Shown here: in pieces, positions 8,421 through 19,602 of the stretch | How positions within the stretch are numbered: position 1 is the first letter of the stretch | How the letters are laid out: each line of letters starts with the position of its first letter | DNA from: Rhizobium jaguaris | Lineage (GTDB): Bacteria; Pseudomonadota; Alphaproteobacteria; Rhizobiales; Rhizobiaceae | Length of the DNA: 64,000 nucleotides | Assembly (NCBI RefSeq): GCF_003627755.1 | Contig: NZ_CP032695.1 | Location: 1,674,001-1,738,000 of the forward strand | Direction: 5' to 3' | Program-made: the position numbers and the translations under genes | Notes under the pieces: model-generated | Databases searched by the model: none | What the model saw: the letters and a program-made list of their open reading frames with translations, nothing else | What the model was told of the DNA's origin: nothing

Positions 8421-8735
8421 TTAATGATGAGCACGTTGCTCGCTACGCTTGCGGGTCACGGCAGCCTTCTTTGCCGATGCCGAACGTTCGCTTGCGGGGC
8501 GACTTGCGGAGGCCTTGCCTCCAATCCGTCCGCCTTTTTCCGAGGACTCGTGGCTTTCTGAATGACCTCTGCTCGAGCCGGATTTCTTGCCGCCGCCGCT
8601 TTCCTTGTTTACTGTCGCCCAAGCCCGGCGTTCGGCTTCTTCGTTGGAAACTCCACGACTTTCGCAGCCTTCCTCAATATGTTCAGCCTTGCGCTTCTGC
8701 TTGTCGGTATATGCGGATTTGTCTCCTCGTGGCAT
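8421..8735 (-). CDS. small basic protein of the rhizobial 'plasmid stabilization' type
   Basis: A 104-residue protein starting MPRGDKSAYTDKQKRKAEHI. Its N-terminal half is an acidic-basic helix pair containing EEGCESRGVSNEEAERRAW. The C-terminal half is low complexity, rich in Ser, Gly, Lys and Arg (KKSGSSRGHSES, KKAAVTRKRSEQR), suggesting nucleic-acid binding. Homologues are usually named plasmid stabilization protein without experimental support. The start was moved 33 bases inside the longest frame because GGAG lies at the right distance. Confidence 0.75.
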   Translation of the reverse strand: MPRGDKSAYTDKQKRKAEHIEEGCESRGVSNEEAERRAWATVNKESGGGKKSGSSRGHSESHESSEKGGRIGGKASASRPASERSASAKKAAVTRKRSEQRAHH

Positions 8736-8813
8736 GATTTTTCTCCTCATTGCACTTGAGAAAACCAACCCATCGCCATGGAAAAAGTTCCGATCTTATC
8801 GGGAAGGCGGCGC

Positions 8814-8966
8814 TCAGTTCGAGACGTCCGGAAGCGACGGACGCGCCGCTGCGTGTGCATCATCCGCCGATGCCGGAAACATGATGCCGACAGAGCGGTC
8901 GATGACAAGGATCAGAGCCAGCGCTGCAAGGAGATAGAGGATCGCGAGAATAAGGAGCGATGTCAT
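8814..8966 (-). CDS. small single-pass membrane protein
   Basis: A short frame of 50 residues starting MTSLLILAILYLLAALALIL, one hydrophobic segment followed by a polar tail ending SLPDVSN. No strong ribosome site is seen and no family is recognised. It is kept because the hydrophobic helix begins exactly at the start codon and the neighbours are small genes on the same strand. It could be spurious. Confidence 0.4.
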   Translation of the reverse strand: MTSLLILAILYLLAALALILVIDRSVGIMFPASADDAHAAARPSLPDVSN

Positions 8967-9169
8967 GAAATCACGTCGACGCAGCCGTGAAGCAGCAGCC
9001 TGCCACAACAACAGTCAGAACTAAGACTTCCACGTGATCCATATGATTATTGTTCATGGCGAAGCTCCCACTTCATCCACTACCATCTATGTGTGACATC
9101 TATTCCGGCGCGACGCGTAATTTACCGAAATTCTTGCGAAATTTCCCGCCGCGGCCGCCATAAAGACGA

Positions 9170-9194
9170 TGGCCCGATGCTCAACACCGGGCCA
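9170..9194 (-). terminator. possible terminator after the DUF2934 gene
   Basis: A 7-bp inverted repeat, TGGCCCG (9170-9176) with CGGGCCA (9188-9194), has an 11-nt loop. Read on the minus strand it is followed by TCGTCTTTAT. It lies 40 bp past the DUF2934 stop. Confidence 0.4.
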
Positions 9195-9233
9195 GCCCAT
9201 TGGTCGACTGTGGCATCAGCCGCAAAGCTCACC

Positions 9234-9506
9234 TCAAATCTTCGCGTCGAGAGCTTTTTTCGACGCCCGCTTCGTCACGGCCTTCACCGCCGCATCGCTG
9301 ACCACCGAGGTCAAGGCATCAGCCGCCTTACGCTTTGCCTTGGGTTTGACGTCGATCTTCTCGTCCTTGCCAATGCTTTTCTCAAGCGCAATGCGCTCCT
9401 TGCTCGCCTGTTCCCAGTGAACCGTATCGCGGCCGGAAGGATATCCTTCTTCCTCCCAGATGGCATAGGCGCGCTTTTGGATCCATTCGTCCCGAGGTTC
9501 CAACAT
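9234..9506 (-). CDS. DUF2934 domain-containing protein
   Basis: A 90-residue protein. Residues 4-45 match the DUF2934 pattern (EWIQKRAYAIWEEEGYPSGRD, then HWEQA). The rest is a lysine/alanine-rich tail (KPKAKRKAADAL, KRASKKALDAKI). The family is small, soluble and uncharacterised. GGAGA lies seven bases before the ATG. Confidence 0.78.
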   Translation of the reverse strand: MLEPRDEWIQKRAYAIWEEEGYPSGRDTVHWEQASKERIALEKSIGKDEKIDVKPKAKRKAADALTSVVSDAAVKAVTKRASKKALDAKI

Positions 9507-9851
9507 TGCTGTTCTCCGTTCGCATCATTGACCATGGTTGATGAAAAATGTCCGTTCTTGAAACGCGGACTTTCACGCCACTGAGCAGCCGATATGCCGG
9601 CCCGAGGGGTCACGGAGAAAACTCTCCGTATCTCAACGCTCAAGTGACGGCAGGCGCTTCGCACGAAAAATGCGAGGTAGCGTGATGAACGATAGCGAAG
9701 CGACCGAACCACCAATATGACGACAGCGCGACCGTCGTTCAATTAAAAATATCTAATACACAGCCTTTCCACACACAGCCTTCCTTCGGACGGATCGGGA
9801 ATTGATACAGCGGTCGATTGCAGCTTTCACGGGCAAAGTTATACTCCCCCC
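9507..9851. other. gene-free stretch before cardiolipin synthase
   Basis: No convincing coding region, RNA or repeat was seen. The part near 9740-9800 is AT-rich (AATTAAAAATATCTAATAC) and is the likely promoter zone for the cardiolipin synthase gene. Confidence 0.5.
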
Positions 9852-11315
9852 ATGTTCGACCTCGTGATCGCCCATTGGGGCCAAATCCTCGCTGTGCTGT
9901 CCGTCGCCATGGGGGCGGCAGCCGCCATTCATGCGGCGATGACGAAGGAGGAAGTTCGCGCCGCGATCGGCTGGGTCGGCGTCATAATCCTCTCGCCCAT
10001 TGTCGGGGCGCTGCTCTATGCTGTGGCCGGCATCAACCGCATCCGCCGCGCATCGCTGAGCTCACAGCGCAACGTCCTGTTCCAGAAAGATGCGAAGGGG
10101 GTGCTCGCGAGCTTCGACGCCCAGGGCGATATCGTGCGCAGAATCTTTGGCGAGCGCTTCGGATCCATGAAAACGCTTGGCGACCGCGTGGCGCGCTATC
10201 CGATGAGCACCGGCAACACCATCGAAATGCTGGAGAGCGGCGATGCAGCTTACGCTGCGATGAAAGCCGCTATCGACGGCGCAGAGCGCAGCATCCTGCT
10301 GGAAACCTATATTTTCGACCGCGATCCAATCGGTCTGCGCATTGCCGACTCGTTGATCGCGGCCGTCAAGCGCGACGTCAGCGTGCGGGTGCTGATCGAT
10401 GCCGTCGGTGCGCGCTATTCGGTGCCGAGCATCATGGGTTATCTGAGAGAAGGCGGCGTTCAGGTGGACGTATTCAACGGCAATGTCATCATGGGGCTGA
10501 GACTGCCCTATGCCAACCTGCGTACCCACCGCAAGATCCTTGCCATCGATGGTCGCATTGCCTTTACCGGCGGAATGAATATCCGCCAGGGTTTCACCAG
10601 AGAATTCGCCAGGGATCATTGCGCTCGCGACACGCATTTCTGCGTCACCGGTCCCGCTGTCGCCGATCTCTTCAATACCGCCGCCGAAGACTGGCGTTTT
10701 GCCACCGGCGAGGTGCTGAGCGGTGATCATTGGCGGATTGCAACGCCGGCAAACGAGCCCGGCGCTCCGGTCTTTATGCGCGTCATTGCCTCCGGCCCTG
10801 ACCGCAGCGTCGAGACGAACCACAAGATGCTGATCGGCGCATTCTCGGTCGCCCACACCTCCATCCGCATCATGTCACCCTATTTCCTGCCGGATCGCGA
10901 GTTGATCAGCGCCTTGGTGACAGCGGCAAGACGCGGCGTCGAAGTAGACGTCATCGTACCGGCCGCCAATAATCTTGTGCTTGTCGACCGCGCAATGACC
11001 GCACAATTCGACCAGATGCTGAAGGATTATTGCCGCATCTGGCGCGCAGACGGCCCTTTCAATCATTCGAAGCTGCTGGCGATCGACGGCACCTGGGCCT
11101 ATGTCGGCTCCTCCAATCTGGACCCGCGTTCACTGCGGCTGAACTTCGAGGTCGATCTGGAGGTAGTAGACCGCGGCTTTGCCGGCGCAATCGACGCGCA
11201 TATCGGCGCGATCCTCGAAACGGCCACCCCGGTCCAACTTGGCAAGCTGCGCGCACGCCCCTTCATCGTCAGGCTGATCGAAAAGATCCTGTGGCTCGGT
11301 TCGCCCTATTTATAA
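9852..11315 (+). CDS. cls: cardiolipin synthase (phospholipase D family)
   Basis: A membrane enzyme of 487 residues joining two phosphatidylglycerols to cardiolipin. Two N-terminal hydrophobic segments (about 1-60) precede two PLD catalytic motifs: HRKILAIDG (H226, K228, D233) and, near residue 405, HSKLLAIDGTWAYVGSSN. Each is followed by the usual G-x-x-N/S. The length and the twin HKD motifs fit bacterial ClsA-type enzymes. It is transcribed together with the EEP-family gene 125 bp downstream, a pairing seen in rhizobia. Confidence 0.9.
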   Translation: MFDLVIAHWGQILAVLSVAMGAAAAIHAAMTKEEVRAAIGWVGVIILSPIVGALLYAVAGINRIRRASLSSQRNVLFQKDAKGVLASFDAQGDIVRRIFGERFGSMKTLGDRVARYPMSTGNTIEMLESGDAAYAAMKAAIDGAERSILLETYIFDRDPIGLRIADSLIAAVKRDVSVRVLIDAVGARYSVPSIMGYLREGGVQVDVFNGNVIMGLRLPYANLRTHRKILAIDGRIAFTGGMNIRQGFTREFARDHCARDTHFCVTGPAVADLFNTAAEDWRFATGEVLSGDHWRIATPANEPGAPVFMRVIASGPDRSVETNHKMLIGAFSVAHTSIRIMSPYFLPDRELISALVTAARRGVEVDVIVPAANNLVLVDRAMTAQFDQMLKDYCRIWRADGPFNHSKLLAIDGTWAYVGSSNLDPRSLRLNFEVDLEVVDRGFAGAIDAHIGAILETATPVQLGKLRARPFIVRLIEKILWLGSPYL

Positions 11316-11439
11316 ACAGAATGGCGCTGCCCATATTTCTAGAAACAAGCCTTTTCACATGACAAGGCCGGCAATCAGTCCATATACTCCTAAAGACCTA
11401 GCTCGGCGGACTTTGGCAACTGAAACGGTCGACGGACAA

Positions 11440-12279
11440 ATGCGGAAAAAAAACGAAAGTCTCCGTTCAAGCATTTTCGAGACCTTGAAGAACAGAAAGA
11501 AGTCCCGGGCGGCGCATGGCGGAGAACGGACGCGTCCGGAAGGCACATTGATTGCCTCTTACAATGTCCACAAATGTGTCGGCGCCGACCGCCGCTTCGA
11601 TCCTGAGCGGATCAGCCGCGTTATCCATGAAATCGACGCAGACGTCATCGGGCTGCAGGAGGCCGACACCCGCTTCGGTGAGCGCACCGGCCTGCTCGAC
11701 CTGCACCGGCTCGAGCGTGAAACCGGCCTTATTCCGGTGCCGGTGGCCGGCGCCACCAAAGCACATGGCTGGCATGGCAATGTCGTGCTGTTCAAGCAGG
11801 GAACGGTGCGCGATGTGCACCAGATCAACCTTCCGGGGCTAGAACCTCGCGGCGCGCTCCTTGCCGAAATCGAACTCGCCCGCGGCGGAGTGCTCAGGAT
11901 CATCGCCGCCCATCTCGGACTGCTGCACCGTTCGCGTGCCCAGCAAACACGTCTGATCGCCGAGCTGATGAGCAGCGACAACGAGACGCCGACTGTTTTG
12001 CTCGGCGATCTCAACGAATGGCGGCTCGGCGACCGCTCGTCGCTGAACACCTTCCAGGCCGCCTTCGGCCCTTTGCCGCCGGCCGTACCGAGCTTTCCCT
12101 CCACACTGCCCCTGCTGGCGCTGGACCGCATCATGGCCAATCGCCGCGGGCTGATCTCGACGGTGGAAGTTCATGACTCGCCACTGGCGCGTGTCGCTTC
12201 GGATCATCTGCCGATCAAGGCGGTCGTCAGTCTGAAGACGCTCAGGGCCGAGACAGAAGCGCGCGCCAAATCCGCTTGA
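11440..12279 (+). CDS. endonuclease/exonuclease/phosphatase family protein
   Basis: A 279-residue EEP-superfamily hydrolase. The catalytic blocks are IASYNVHKCVG (Asn), IGLQEAD (metal-binding Glu), AHLGLLHRSRA, LLGDLNEWR (Asp and Asn) and the terminal SDHLPIKAVV (Asp and His). The substrate may be a phosphodiester in lipid head groups or nucleic acid; the partner cls suggests a membrane link. Start choice is uncertain. MRKKNESLRS at 11440 is used, while an in-frame ATG at 11359 would add 27 residues of poor quality. Confidence 0.78.
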   Translation: MRKKNESLRSSIFETLKNRKKSRAAHGGERTRPEGTLIASYNVHKCVGADRRFDPERISRVIHEIDADVIGLQEADTRFGERTGLLDLHRLERETGLIPVPVAGATKAHGWHGNVVLFKQGTVRDVHQINLPGLEPRGALLAEIELARGGVLRIIAAHLGLLHRSRAQQTRLIAELMSSDNETPTVLLGDLNEWRLGDRSSLNTFQAAFGPLPPAVPSFPSTLPLLALDRIMANRRGLISTVEVHDSPLARVASDHLPIKAVVSLKTLRAETEARAKSA

Positions 12280-12438
12280 AATCGGAAATGCCATCTAATT
12301 TGTGCCACCTCGTCCAGTAGTCTGTCCGATCGTGGAAACGCGGACACAGGCAAAGGTGCGTGGCAATCTATTTGATAATTAAAGCTATGGTCCTTAGCGT
12401 GAATTTTGGAGCAAAGCTTGTTCTGGCCTCCCAATAGG

Positions 12439-13119
12439 CTATCGGGCACCAATCTGCGCGACGACCCGATCAATAAAAATGAGGACTTCGCCAAGTACCA
12501 AGAATGCCACGCCTAATAGAGCCATATTGATCAAGGTAGCTTGAAGACCAATGTCGCCCACATCCAGAAAGGGATAGGGATAAAATCCAGACAAATAGCC
12601 ATGTACAAGCGAGTATACGGAGTAGATTGCCGGAAAGGAAAGCCACCAGAGCGCATCGCGCGGTACAAGCTTACCCCGCTCCACTAGAAATATCCAATCC
12701 AGCGCGCTGAGCGCAGGGATGCAGTAGTGGAGCATCTGATCTCCTCGCAATTGCCAACCGCTCGGATGCCAGACCGCCCTCAGCATCCAGGCATAGACAC
12801 CGCCCGCAATTCCGACATAGATGAGTAAAGCGGTTTTTGTAGACGAGCGGCTGGCCCATCGCCCAATCACGGATGACGGCGTGAATTCCGACGACAGCAA
12901 TACAACAACAAGAAGAATGTTGGCCTGGATCGTAAAATAACTCAGAAAATTGGTTGTTAGTCTCAACCGTGTAACATGCACCGCAGGAATAATCGCCATA
13001 TACGAGATCGTGATACCGGACAGCGCCAGGAAAATGATCATCCAGCGATAGAAGCGGACTGAACTTTTCATGAACTCCATAAACTCGCGAAATTTGTTAA
13101 TTACTGCGAACGTCGGCAA
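12439..13119 (-). CDS. Pr6Pr-family membrane protein
   Basis: A protein of 226 residues with six predicted transmembrane segments, matching the FAR-17a/AIG1-related 'Pr6Pr' family. Recognisable parts are TNFLSYFTIQANILLV, the histidine-bearing LHYCIPALSALDWIFL, and PAIYSVYSLVHGYLSGFYPYPFLDV. The function is unknown. The gene converges on the EEP-family gene. The first 14 residues may not be translated, since a second methionine follows. Confidence 0.78.
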   Translation of the reverse strand: MPTFAVINKFREFMEFMKSSVRFYRWMIIFLALSGITISYMAIIPAVHVTRLRLTTNFLSYFTIQANILLVVVLLSSEFTPSSVIGRWASRSSTKTALLIYVGIAGGVYAWMLRAVWHPSGWQLRGDQMLHYCIPALSALDWIFLVERGKLVPRDALWWLSFPAIYSVYSLVHGYLSGFYPYPFLDVGDIGLQATLINMALLGVAFLVLGEVLIFIDRVVAQIGAR

Positions 13120-13615
13120 GAAGGGCCGTCCCGCAGACCATCCGGGTTGACTCGGTGGGGCTGTCTCTAGCGCATCAGCGCGAGAATCGGAACTATATCC
13201 GGCGTCGTTATCCGGAGCTACCGGTAGGGGAATTCCCCTTCCGGACAGACCGGAGGGGGATCGGCGTGTATTGACTGGCGGATCGGGAGGGGCCCGCTGA
13301 GTACGCTGGAACCAGTCCTACTCGTAAAAATCTGGCAGCAGGCCGCCGGCGAGTAGGCCCGCCGATCGCCATCGGACCCCGTGTGGCAAAGCCGAACGTT
13401 ATTCCGGAGGATATCGCCTACAGGCGCCGTCTAGACACGACATTGCCGCTTATGCGTCAGGTTGACGCCAGCTGATCGTGATCCAAGCGCTGATGGCGCC
13501 TGATTTATTGTCTAGACCCGGCGCAAAGTATTTAAGTGCGCAATAGCTTGGTGAAGCTCCCGCACCGCTGACGCTGCTTTTCGAGTGTATTGAAAGACAA
13601 AAGGACTTCTGCAAA
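13120..13615. other. gene-free stretch with a short startless frame
   Basis: No supported gene. On the plus strand a frame open for about 65 codons ends at the TGA near 13474 with a protein-like tail (VIPEDIAYRRRLDTT) but has no usable start, so it may be a gene remnant or chance. A palindrome GGGGAATTCCCC lies near 13226-13237. Confidence 0.35.
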
Positions 13616-14185
13616 ATGCCCGATAAATTCGACTGGCACCATCGGTCCAGGAAACGGTTCGCAGCGGCGTTGGTGATGGCGACCCTCTCTGTGCCACATA
13701 TGGTTAAGGCGGCGGAAGTCACGGACTGGCAAAGTGAGTGGTCTGCCGGGCAGGTCGCCGAACCGGTACCTTATTGCAAGTTCTCTTGGGACAGTGGCAC
13801 GGGACGTGCGGTCGAGTTCGATTACGGTCCGGATAAAGTCGCCTGGATCGTCACCGATGCTGGCTGGAAGCTGCCGAAAGCGGATGGAGTTAAGGTCTCG
13901 ATCGTCGGTCGCAAAGCCACATGGCACGTCACTGCAAGAGCGCTCGATCAGACAAGTGTCCTTCTTTCCAGCGCGCCGGAAGATGCGCAGACGACCAAAG
14001 ACATCCTTCGGCATGCAATGGCGGGCATGGCAGACGTCGAACTTCGGTTTCCGGCATCAAGTCGAAGCTGGCTTGTCCCCCTCTCTCGGATCTACCCGAT
14101 GCACTCGACTTTCGCAGATTGCCTCGCACATCTCTCGGTCTCGCCTCCCGCGGGTTCGGATAGCAATGCCGGAAGTCCCTTCTGA
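13616..14185 (+). CDS. hypothetical exported protein
   Basis: A 189-residue protein with a basic N-terminus (HHRSRKRFAAAL), a hydrophobic stretch and a likely signal-peptidase site near VKAAEV. The mature part is soluble with two cysteines (YCKF and DCLAH) that could form a disulfide. Motifs such as GWKLPKADGVKVSIVG do not let me name a family. AAGGA lies nine bases before ATG, supporting the start. The likely location is the periplasm. Confidence 0.6.
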   Translation: MPDKFDWHHRSRKRFAAALVMATLSVPHMVKAAEVTDWQSEWSAGQVAEPVPYCKFSWDSGTGRAVEFDYGPDKVAWIVTDAGWKLPKADGVKVSIVGRKATWHVTARALDQTSVLLSSAPEDAQTTKDILRHAMAGMADVELRFPASSRSWLVPLSRIYPMHSTFADCLAHLSVSPPAGSDSNAGSPF

Positions 14186-14664
14186 TTGCGTACATCTGAT
14201 TTCTGATGCTTGGTAGAAGGCGTTTTCGCCGAGCATCCTGTGCTTGAAAAACAGATGCCGAATGAATTTTTAAATGCTTCGAAGCTTGCGAGCATTATCT
14301 GTTCGGTCATTAGGCATCCCCCGCATCAGAATTCCTCCCATTCGTTTGTCATTGCAGCAATAGCAGTCCTTCCACCAAAGGCTTCGGTATAGCTCGACGA
14401 TCAGGATGAGACGCGAGCGACAATCTGAGGTTCTTCCGCAACTTTGGTGCAGGCGGCGAGATTCCGCTTGGATGGCGAGCACGCGGTGGTGCTGGCTTGA
14501 GCAAGCGTATGCCCGCTATCGCCCGGACTTTCGTCTGATTTCGGTCAGACCAAAGTCCAGCCGCTTCCCGACCGAAGCCTCAAAAAAGGAACAAGCGCAA
14601 CAGCCACGCTGTTTATCTACAGTTCCGCTACCCGCGGACAATCTGGAAACCAAAGGAGATTCTG
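14186..14664. other. gene-free stretch
   Basis: No gene, RNA or repeat could be supported. Short frames on both strands lack ribosome sites and family features. The end of the stretch (CCAAAGGAGATTCTG) is the ribosome site for the next gene. Confidence 0.5.
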
Positions 14665-15076
14665 ATGAAAACGAGAGTCTTTGGTATCGCAGCCATCTCC
14701 CTTGCTTTGGCGAGCGGGTATGCCTTTGCCCAATCTTCGACCGTTAACGGCGCCGCAGGCGGGGCCGTCACGGGAGCGATCGTAGGTGGCCCGGTAGGAG
14801 CCGCGGTCGGCGGCGTCGCAGGCGCCATTGTCGGCACGGCTATAGATCCGCCACCGCAGAGGGTCGTGACCTATGTGCAGGAGCAGCCGATACCGGATGA
14901 TACGGTTGTTGTTCGGTGTTGTTGTTCGGCAAAAGGTCGTGGTCGGCCATCCGTTGCCTGCATCGGTCGTGTTAACACCTGTTCCGCATAACCGCAGATA
15001 TGCATACGCTGTGGTCAACCACGAACGCGTCATCGTCGAGCCGCGCTCGCGCAGGGTCGTCGAGATTCTCGAGTGA
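14665..15076 (+). pseudogene. DUF1236-type exported protein, frameshifted by a 13-bp duplication
   Basis: A signal peptide (MKTRVFGIAAISLALASGYAFA) and a glycine-zipper segment (GGAVTGAIVGGPVGAAVGG) lead into RVVTYVQEQPIPDD. The frame then shifts at GTTGTTGTTCGGT/GTTGTTGTTCGGC, two near-identical 13-mers side by side (14905-14917 and 14918-14930). Removing one copy restores VVVRQKVVVGHPLPASVVL through to RSRRVVEILE, stop at 15076, the usual DUF1236 C-terminus. As it stands the frame ends at 14991 after 108 residues. It is a genuine recent mutation or an assembly artefact. The predicted location is the envelope. Confidence 0.75.
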
Positions 15077-15083
15077 CGCACCG

Positions 15084-15104
15084 GGAGAGTGCTCGGCACT
15101 CTCC
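15084..15104 (+). terminator. hairpin after the DUF1236-type gene
   Basis: A perfect 9-bp stem, GGAGAGTGC with GCACTCTCC, has a 3-nt loop. It is followed by AATCATTTCC rather than a clean T run, so termination strength is uncertain. Confidence 0.5.
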
Positions 15105-15189
15105 AATCATTTCCGACAACCAGGGCACAGTGATCTCCGCGCCTAAAGGGCGCCGAGCGCCGAAACTGCGTCCCTAATGGAGAAGCACA

Positions 15190-15474
15190 ATGAAGAGACT
15201 TCTTATCTCATGCCTTATCGCAATGGGCGCACTGACGGCAACAGCACTGCCGACTTACGCTCAATCCGTGACGATCACCACCGACGGTGGCTATGATTAT
15301 CGCCATTACGATCCCTACTACCACTACGGAGATCGCTATTACGGCGACCGCTATCGCTATCGAACCATGTATCGCGACTCGGATGACTACCGTTATGGCC
15401 GCTGCATGACCAGGAGGGTCGCGTTTCACCACTATGGCCGGCTGGTCGTGAAGGAAACGCGCTATTGCCGCTGA
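15190..15474 (+). CDS. small exported tyrosine/arginine-rich protein
   Basis: A 94-residue protein with a clear signal peptide (MKRLLISCLIAMGALTATAL, cleavage near TYAQS). The mature part is dominated by Tyr, Arg, Asp and His (HYDPYYHYGDRYYGDRYRY) and ends with two cysteines in GRCMTRRVAFHH and ETRYCR. Such proteins are common and unnamed in rhizobia, probably periplasmic. GGAG lies six bases before ATG. Confidence 0.65.
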   Translation: MKRLLISCLIAMGALTATALPTYAQSVTITTDGGYDYRHYDPYYHYGDRYYGDRYRYRTMYRDSDDYRYGRCMTRRVAFHHYGRLVVKETRYCR

Positions 15475-15775
15475 GGGCAATCCAAATGACGGCCGCAACG
15501 TGATAGTCGATCCGGCGACATTCACGATTATCTATGTCATCGAGGCGTCACGCCGGTTTCTCGGCACGCTGGCCGCCGCAGGTGCCATTCCGTTTTCAGT
15601 GACGACACTCGAAACGGAATCGCTTGCGGCAAAGCGAGAAGCGCTCCCCGAAGTGGAGATTTATCTTGCCTATAGAAATGCAGCGGCGATCGACGGCGCG
15701 GGCGGCGTCTTCAGCCGCCGCGGCGGGCCATCCGGGAGGCCTGTACCGATGGGAATTTCACGGAAACTATCCGTA
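15475..15775. other. gene-free stretch between convergent genes
   Basis: The convergent small exported protein and gci end on either side. Nothing recognisable was found in between; the plus-strand frame that runs through here continues across gci on the wrong strand and is a shadow. Confidence 0.45.
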
Positions 15776-17891
<2,116 letters not shown>

Positions 17892-17899
17892 ATCTAGAT

Positions 17900-18649
17900 T
17901 CAAGATCCTTTTCGGATAAGGTTGCGATACCGCTGCTGACTGCCCTTCAGATGCAGTCGCATCGCCTCACGTGCGCCGTGTTCATCGCGATCCGATATGG
18001 CTTCGGCGATGCGTCGGTGTTCGGCCTGGATCTGCGCCAGATAATCGGCGGAAGCGGTTTCGTCCGGCTGATCCAGGAGGAAGGAGCGGGGAATTATCTT
18101 CCTGCCCGTCAATTCCAGAAACTCGCGGAAGCGCGGATTGTTCGTCGCGTCGGCAATGGCGAGATGAAACTCGAAATCGGCTTCCGACGTCGCAATGCGA
18201 CGCTCCATCGCACGGTCGACATCCTCGAAACGCTCGATGATCGCCTCATCTTGCGCAGGGGAGCGGCGGGCGGCGGCGAGGCCGGCAGCCTCGGTTTCCA
18301 CCGCAGCACGCAGTTCCAGCATCTCGATGATGGAGGAAATCCGCCCGGGATCGGTCTCCAGCAAGCCGGTAGGAGGAAAGGGCCTCGCATTGCGGACGAA
18401 GACGCCGACGCCGTGGCGCACCTCGACCAACCCATCGGCGCGCATCGATGCGATCGCTTCGCGAATGACGGTGCGACTGACCTTATATCGTTCGGTGAGG
18501 CCGCTTTCGCTCGGCAATTTTTCGCCAAGCTTCAAGGCGCCGCCGAGAATTTCCTGTCGCAATTGCTGGCCGACGACATCCACCAGGTTGCGCCGGCCCG
18601 CCCGCCGTCCGTCACGCTCCTTGGTCTTGATCGCTGCAGCCCGCCGCAT
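17900..18649 (-). CDS. GntR-family (FadR subfamily) regulator of uronate catabolism
   Basis: A 249-residue repressor. A winged helix domain (about 25-90) contains KLPSESGLTERYKVSRTVIREAI and VEVRHGVGVFV. An FCD ligand-binding helical domain follows, with metal-binding-type histidines in FEFHLAIADATNN and EHRRIAEAI. Its position between kdgD-gci and udh indicates control of that pathway, with an aldarate or uronate as likely ligand (inference). A very basic N-terminus of about 20 residues precedes the core fold. Confidence 0.85.
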   Translation of the reverse strand: MRRAAAIKTKERDGRRAGRRNLVDVVGQQLRQEILGGALKLGEKLPSESGLTERYKVSRTVIREAIASMRADGLVEVRHGVGVFVRNARPFPPTGLLETDPGRISSIIEMLELRAAVETEAAGLAAARRSPAQDEAIIERFEDVDRAMERRIATSEADFEFHLAIADATNNPRFREFLELTGRKIIPRSFLLDQPDETASADYLAQIQAEHRRIAEAISDRDEHGAREAMRLHLKGSQQRYRNLIRKGS

Positions 18650-18660
18650 TCCGACATCCC

Positions 18661-18675
18661 CATGTTTCGAACATG
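18661..18675. promoter_or_regulatory. palindrome upstream of the GntR-type gene
   Basis: The 15-mer CATGTTTCGAACATG has 6-bp arms CATGTT and AACATG around TCG. It begins 11 bp before the regulator's start codon and could be an autoregulatory site; this is only suggestive. Confidence 0.3.
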
Positions 18676-18753
18676 AAGATTACAGATATATGATGACGAG
18701 TGGAAGCCTATATTATAAGTTCTGCCCCGATGATACCGATATGGGAGAAAACC

Positions 18754-19551
18754 ATGCTGAAAACTCTATTGATGACGGGTGCTGCCGGCGGCGTTGGCCA
18801 GGCACTGAGGCCACTTCTTTCGCAGATCGCCGAGACCGTCGTACTCTCGGATATTGCCCCGATCGACGATCTGCGCCCGAACGAACGCTTCGTTGCCTGC
18901 GATCTCGCTGACCGCGGCGGCGTCGAAGCACTGGTCAAAGGCGTCGACGGCATTATCCATCTTGGCGGGATTTCCCTGGAAAAGCCCTTCGATCTGATCC
19001 TGCAGGGCAATATCGTCGGCCTATACAATCTCTACGAAGCTACCCGTGCCGCCGGCAAGCCGCGTATTATCTTTGCCAGCTCCAACCACACGATCGGCTA
19101 CTATCGCCGCGACGAGCGCATCGACAACACCGTGCCGACACGTCCGGATTCGCTCTACGGGGTCTCGAAGGTTTACGGCGAAGCCTTGGCGAGCCTTTAT
19201 TTCGATAAGTTCGGTCAGGAGACATTGTCAGTGCGCATCGGCTCGTGCTTCCCTGAGCCGCGCAATCCGCGCATGCTGGCGACATGGCTCAGCGCCCGCG
19301 ATCTGCTGACGCTTTGCGACCGCGCCTTCGAGACCCCTCGGCTCGGACATACGATCGTCTACGGCGCCTCGGACAATGACGAGCAATGGTGGGACAACCG
19401 CAACGCCGCCTTCCTTGGTTGGAAGCCGCAGGACAGCTCTTCGCCCTGGCGCGCGCAAGTGCTGGCGAACGCTTTGCCGGAAGACCCGAATGACCCAGCC
19501 GTCATCTATCAAGGCGGTGGCTTTGCCGCAGCCGGCCATCCGGAAGACTGA
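18754..19551 (+). CDS. udh: NAD-dependent uronate dehydrogenase
   Basis: This enzyme oxidises galacturonate or glucuronate to the aldarolactone, the first step before gci and kdgD. At 265 residues from MLKTLLMTGA it has the length of the Agrobacterium enzyme. Features are the Rossmann motif TGAAGGVG (8-15), GGISLEKPF, SSNHTIGYY, the catalytic Y135-x3-K139 in YGVSK, and RIGSCFPEP. The start was chosen at 18754 because GGGAG lies just upstream; the longer frame has no such site. It is divergent from the GntR-type regulator. Confidence 0.9.
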   Translation: MLKTLLMTGAAGGVGQALRPLLSQIAETVVLSDIAPIDDLRPNERFVACDLADRGGVEALVKGVDGIIHLGGISLEKPFDLILQGNIVGLYNLYEATRAAGKPRIIFASSNHTIGYYRRDERIDNTVPTRPDSLYGVSKVYGEALASLYFDKFGQETLSVRIGSCFPEPRNPRMLATWLSARDLLTLCDRAFETPRLGHTIVYGASDNDEQWWDNRNAAFLGWKPQDSSSPWRAQVLANALPEDPNDPAVIYQGGGFAAAGHPED

Positions 19552-19602
19552 GGTTAAGCGGAGTAAGCAACGAAGCCGGGACGGCGATCCGCTCGCAATA
19601 TC

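Noticed and set aside
13120..13615. Possible tRNA or structured RNA in the gap before the exported protein
   Set aside because: Several GC-rich short stems exist but no cloverleaf, conserved TTCGA arm or known RNA motif could be found.
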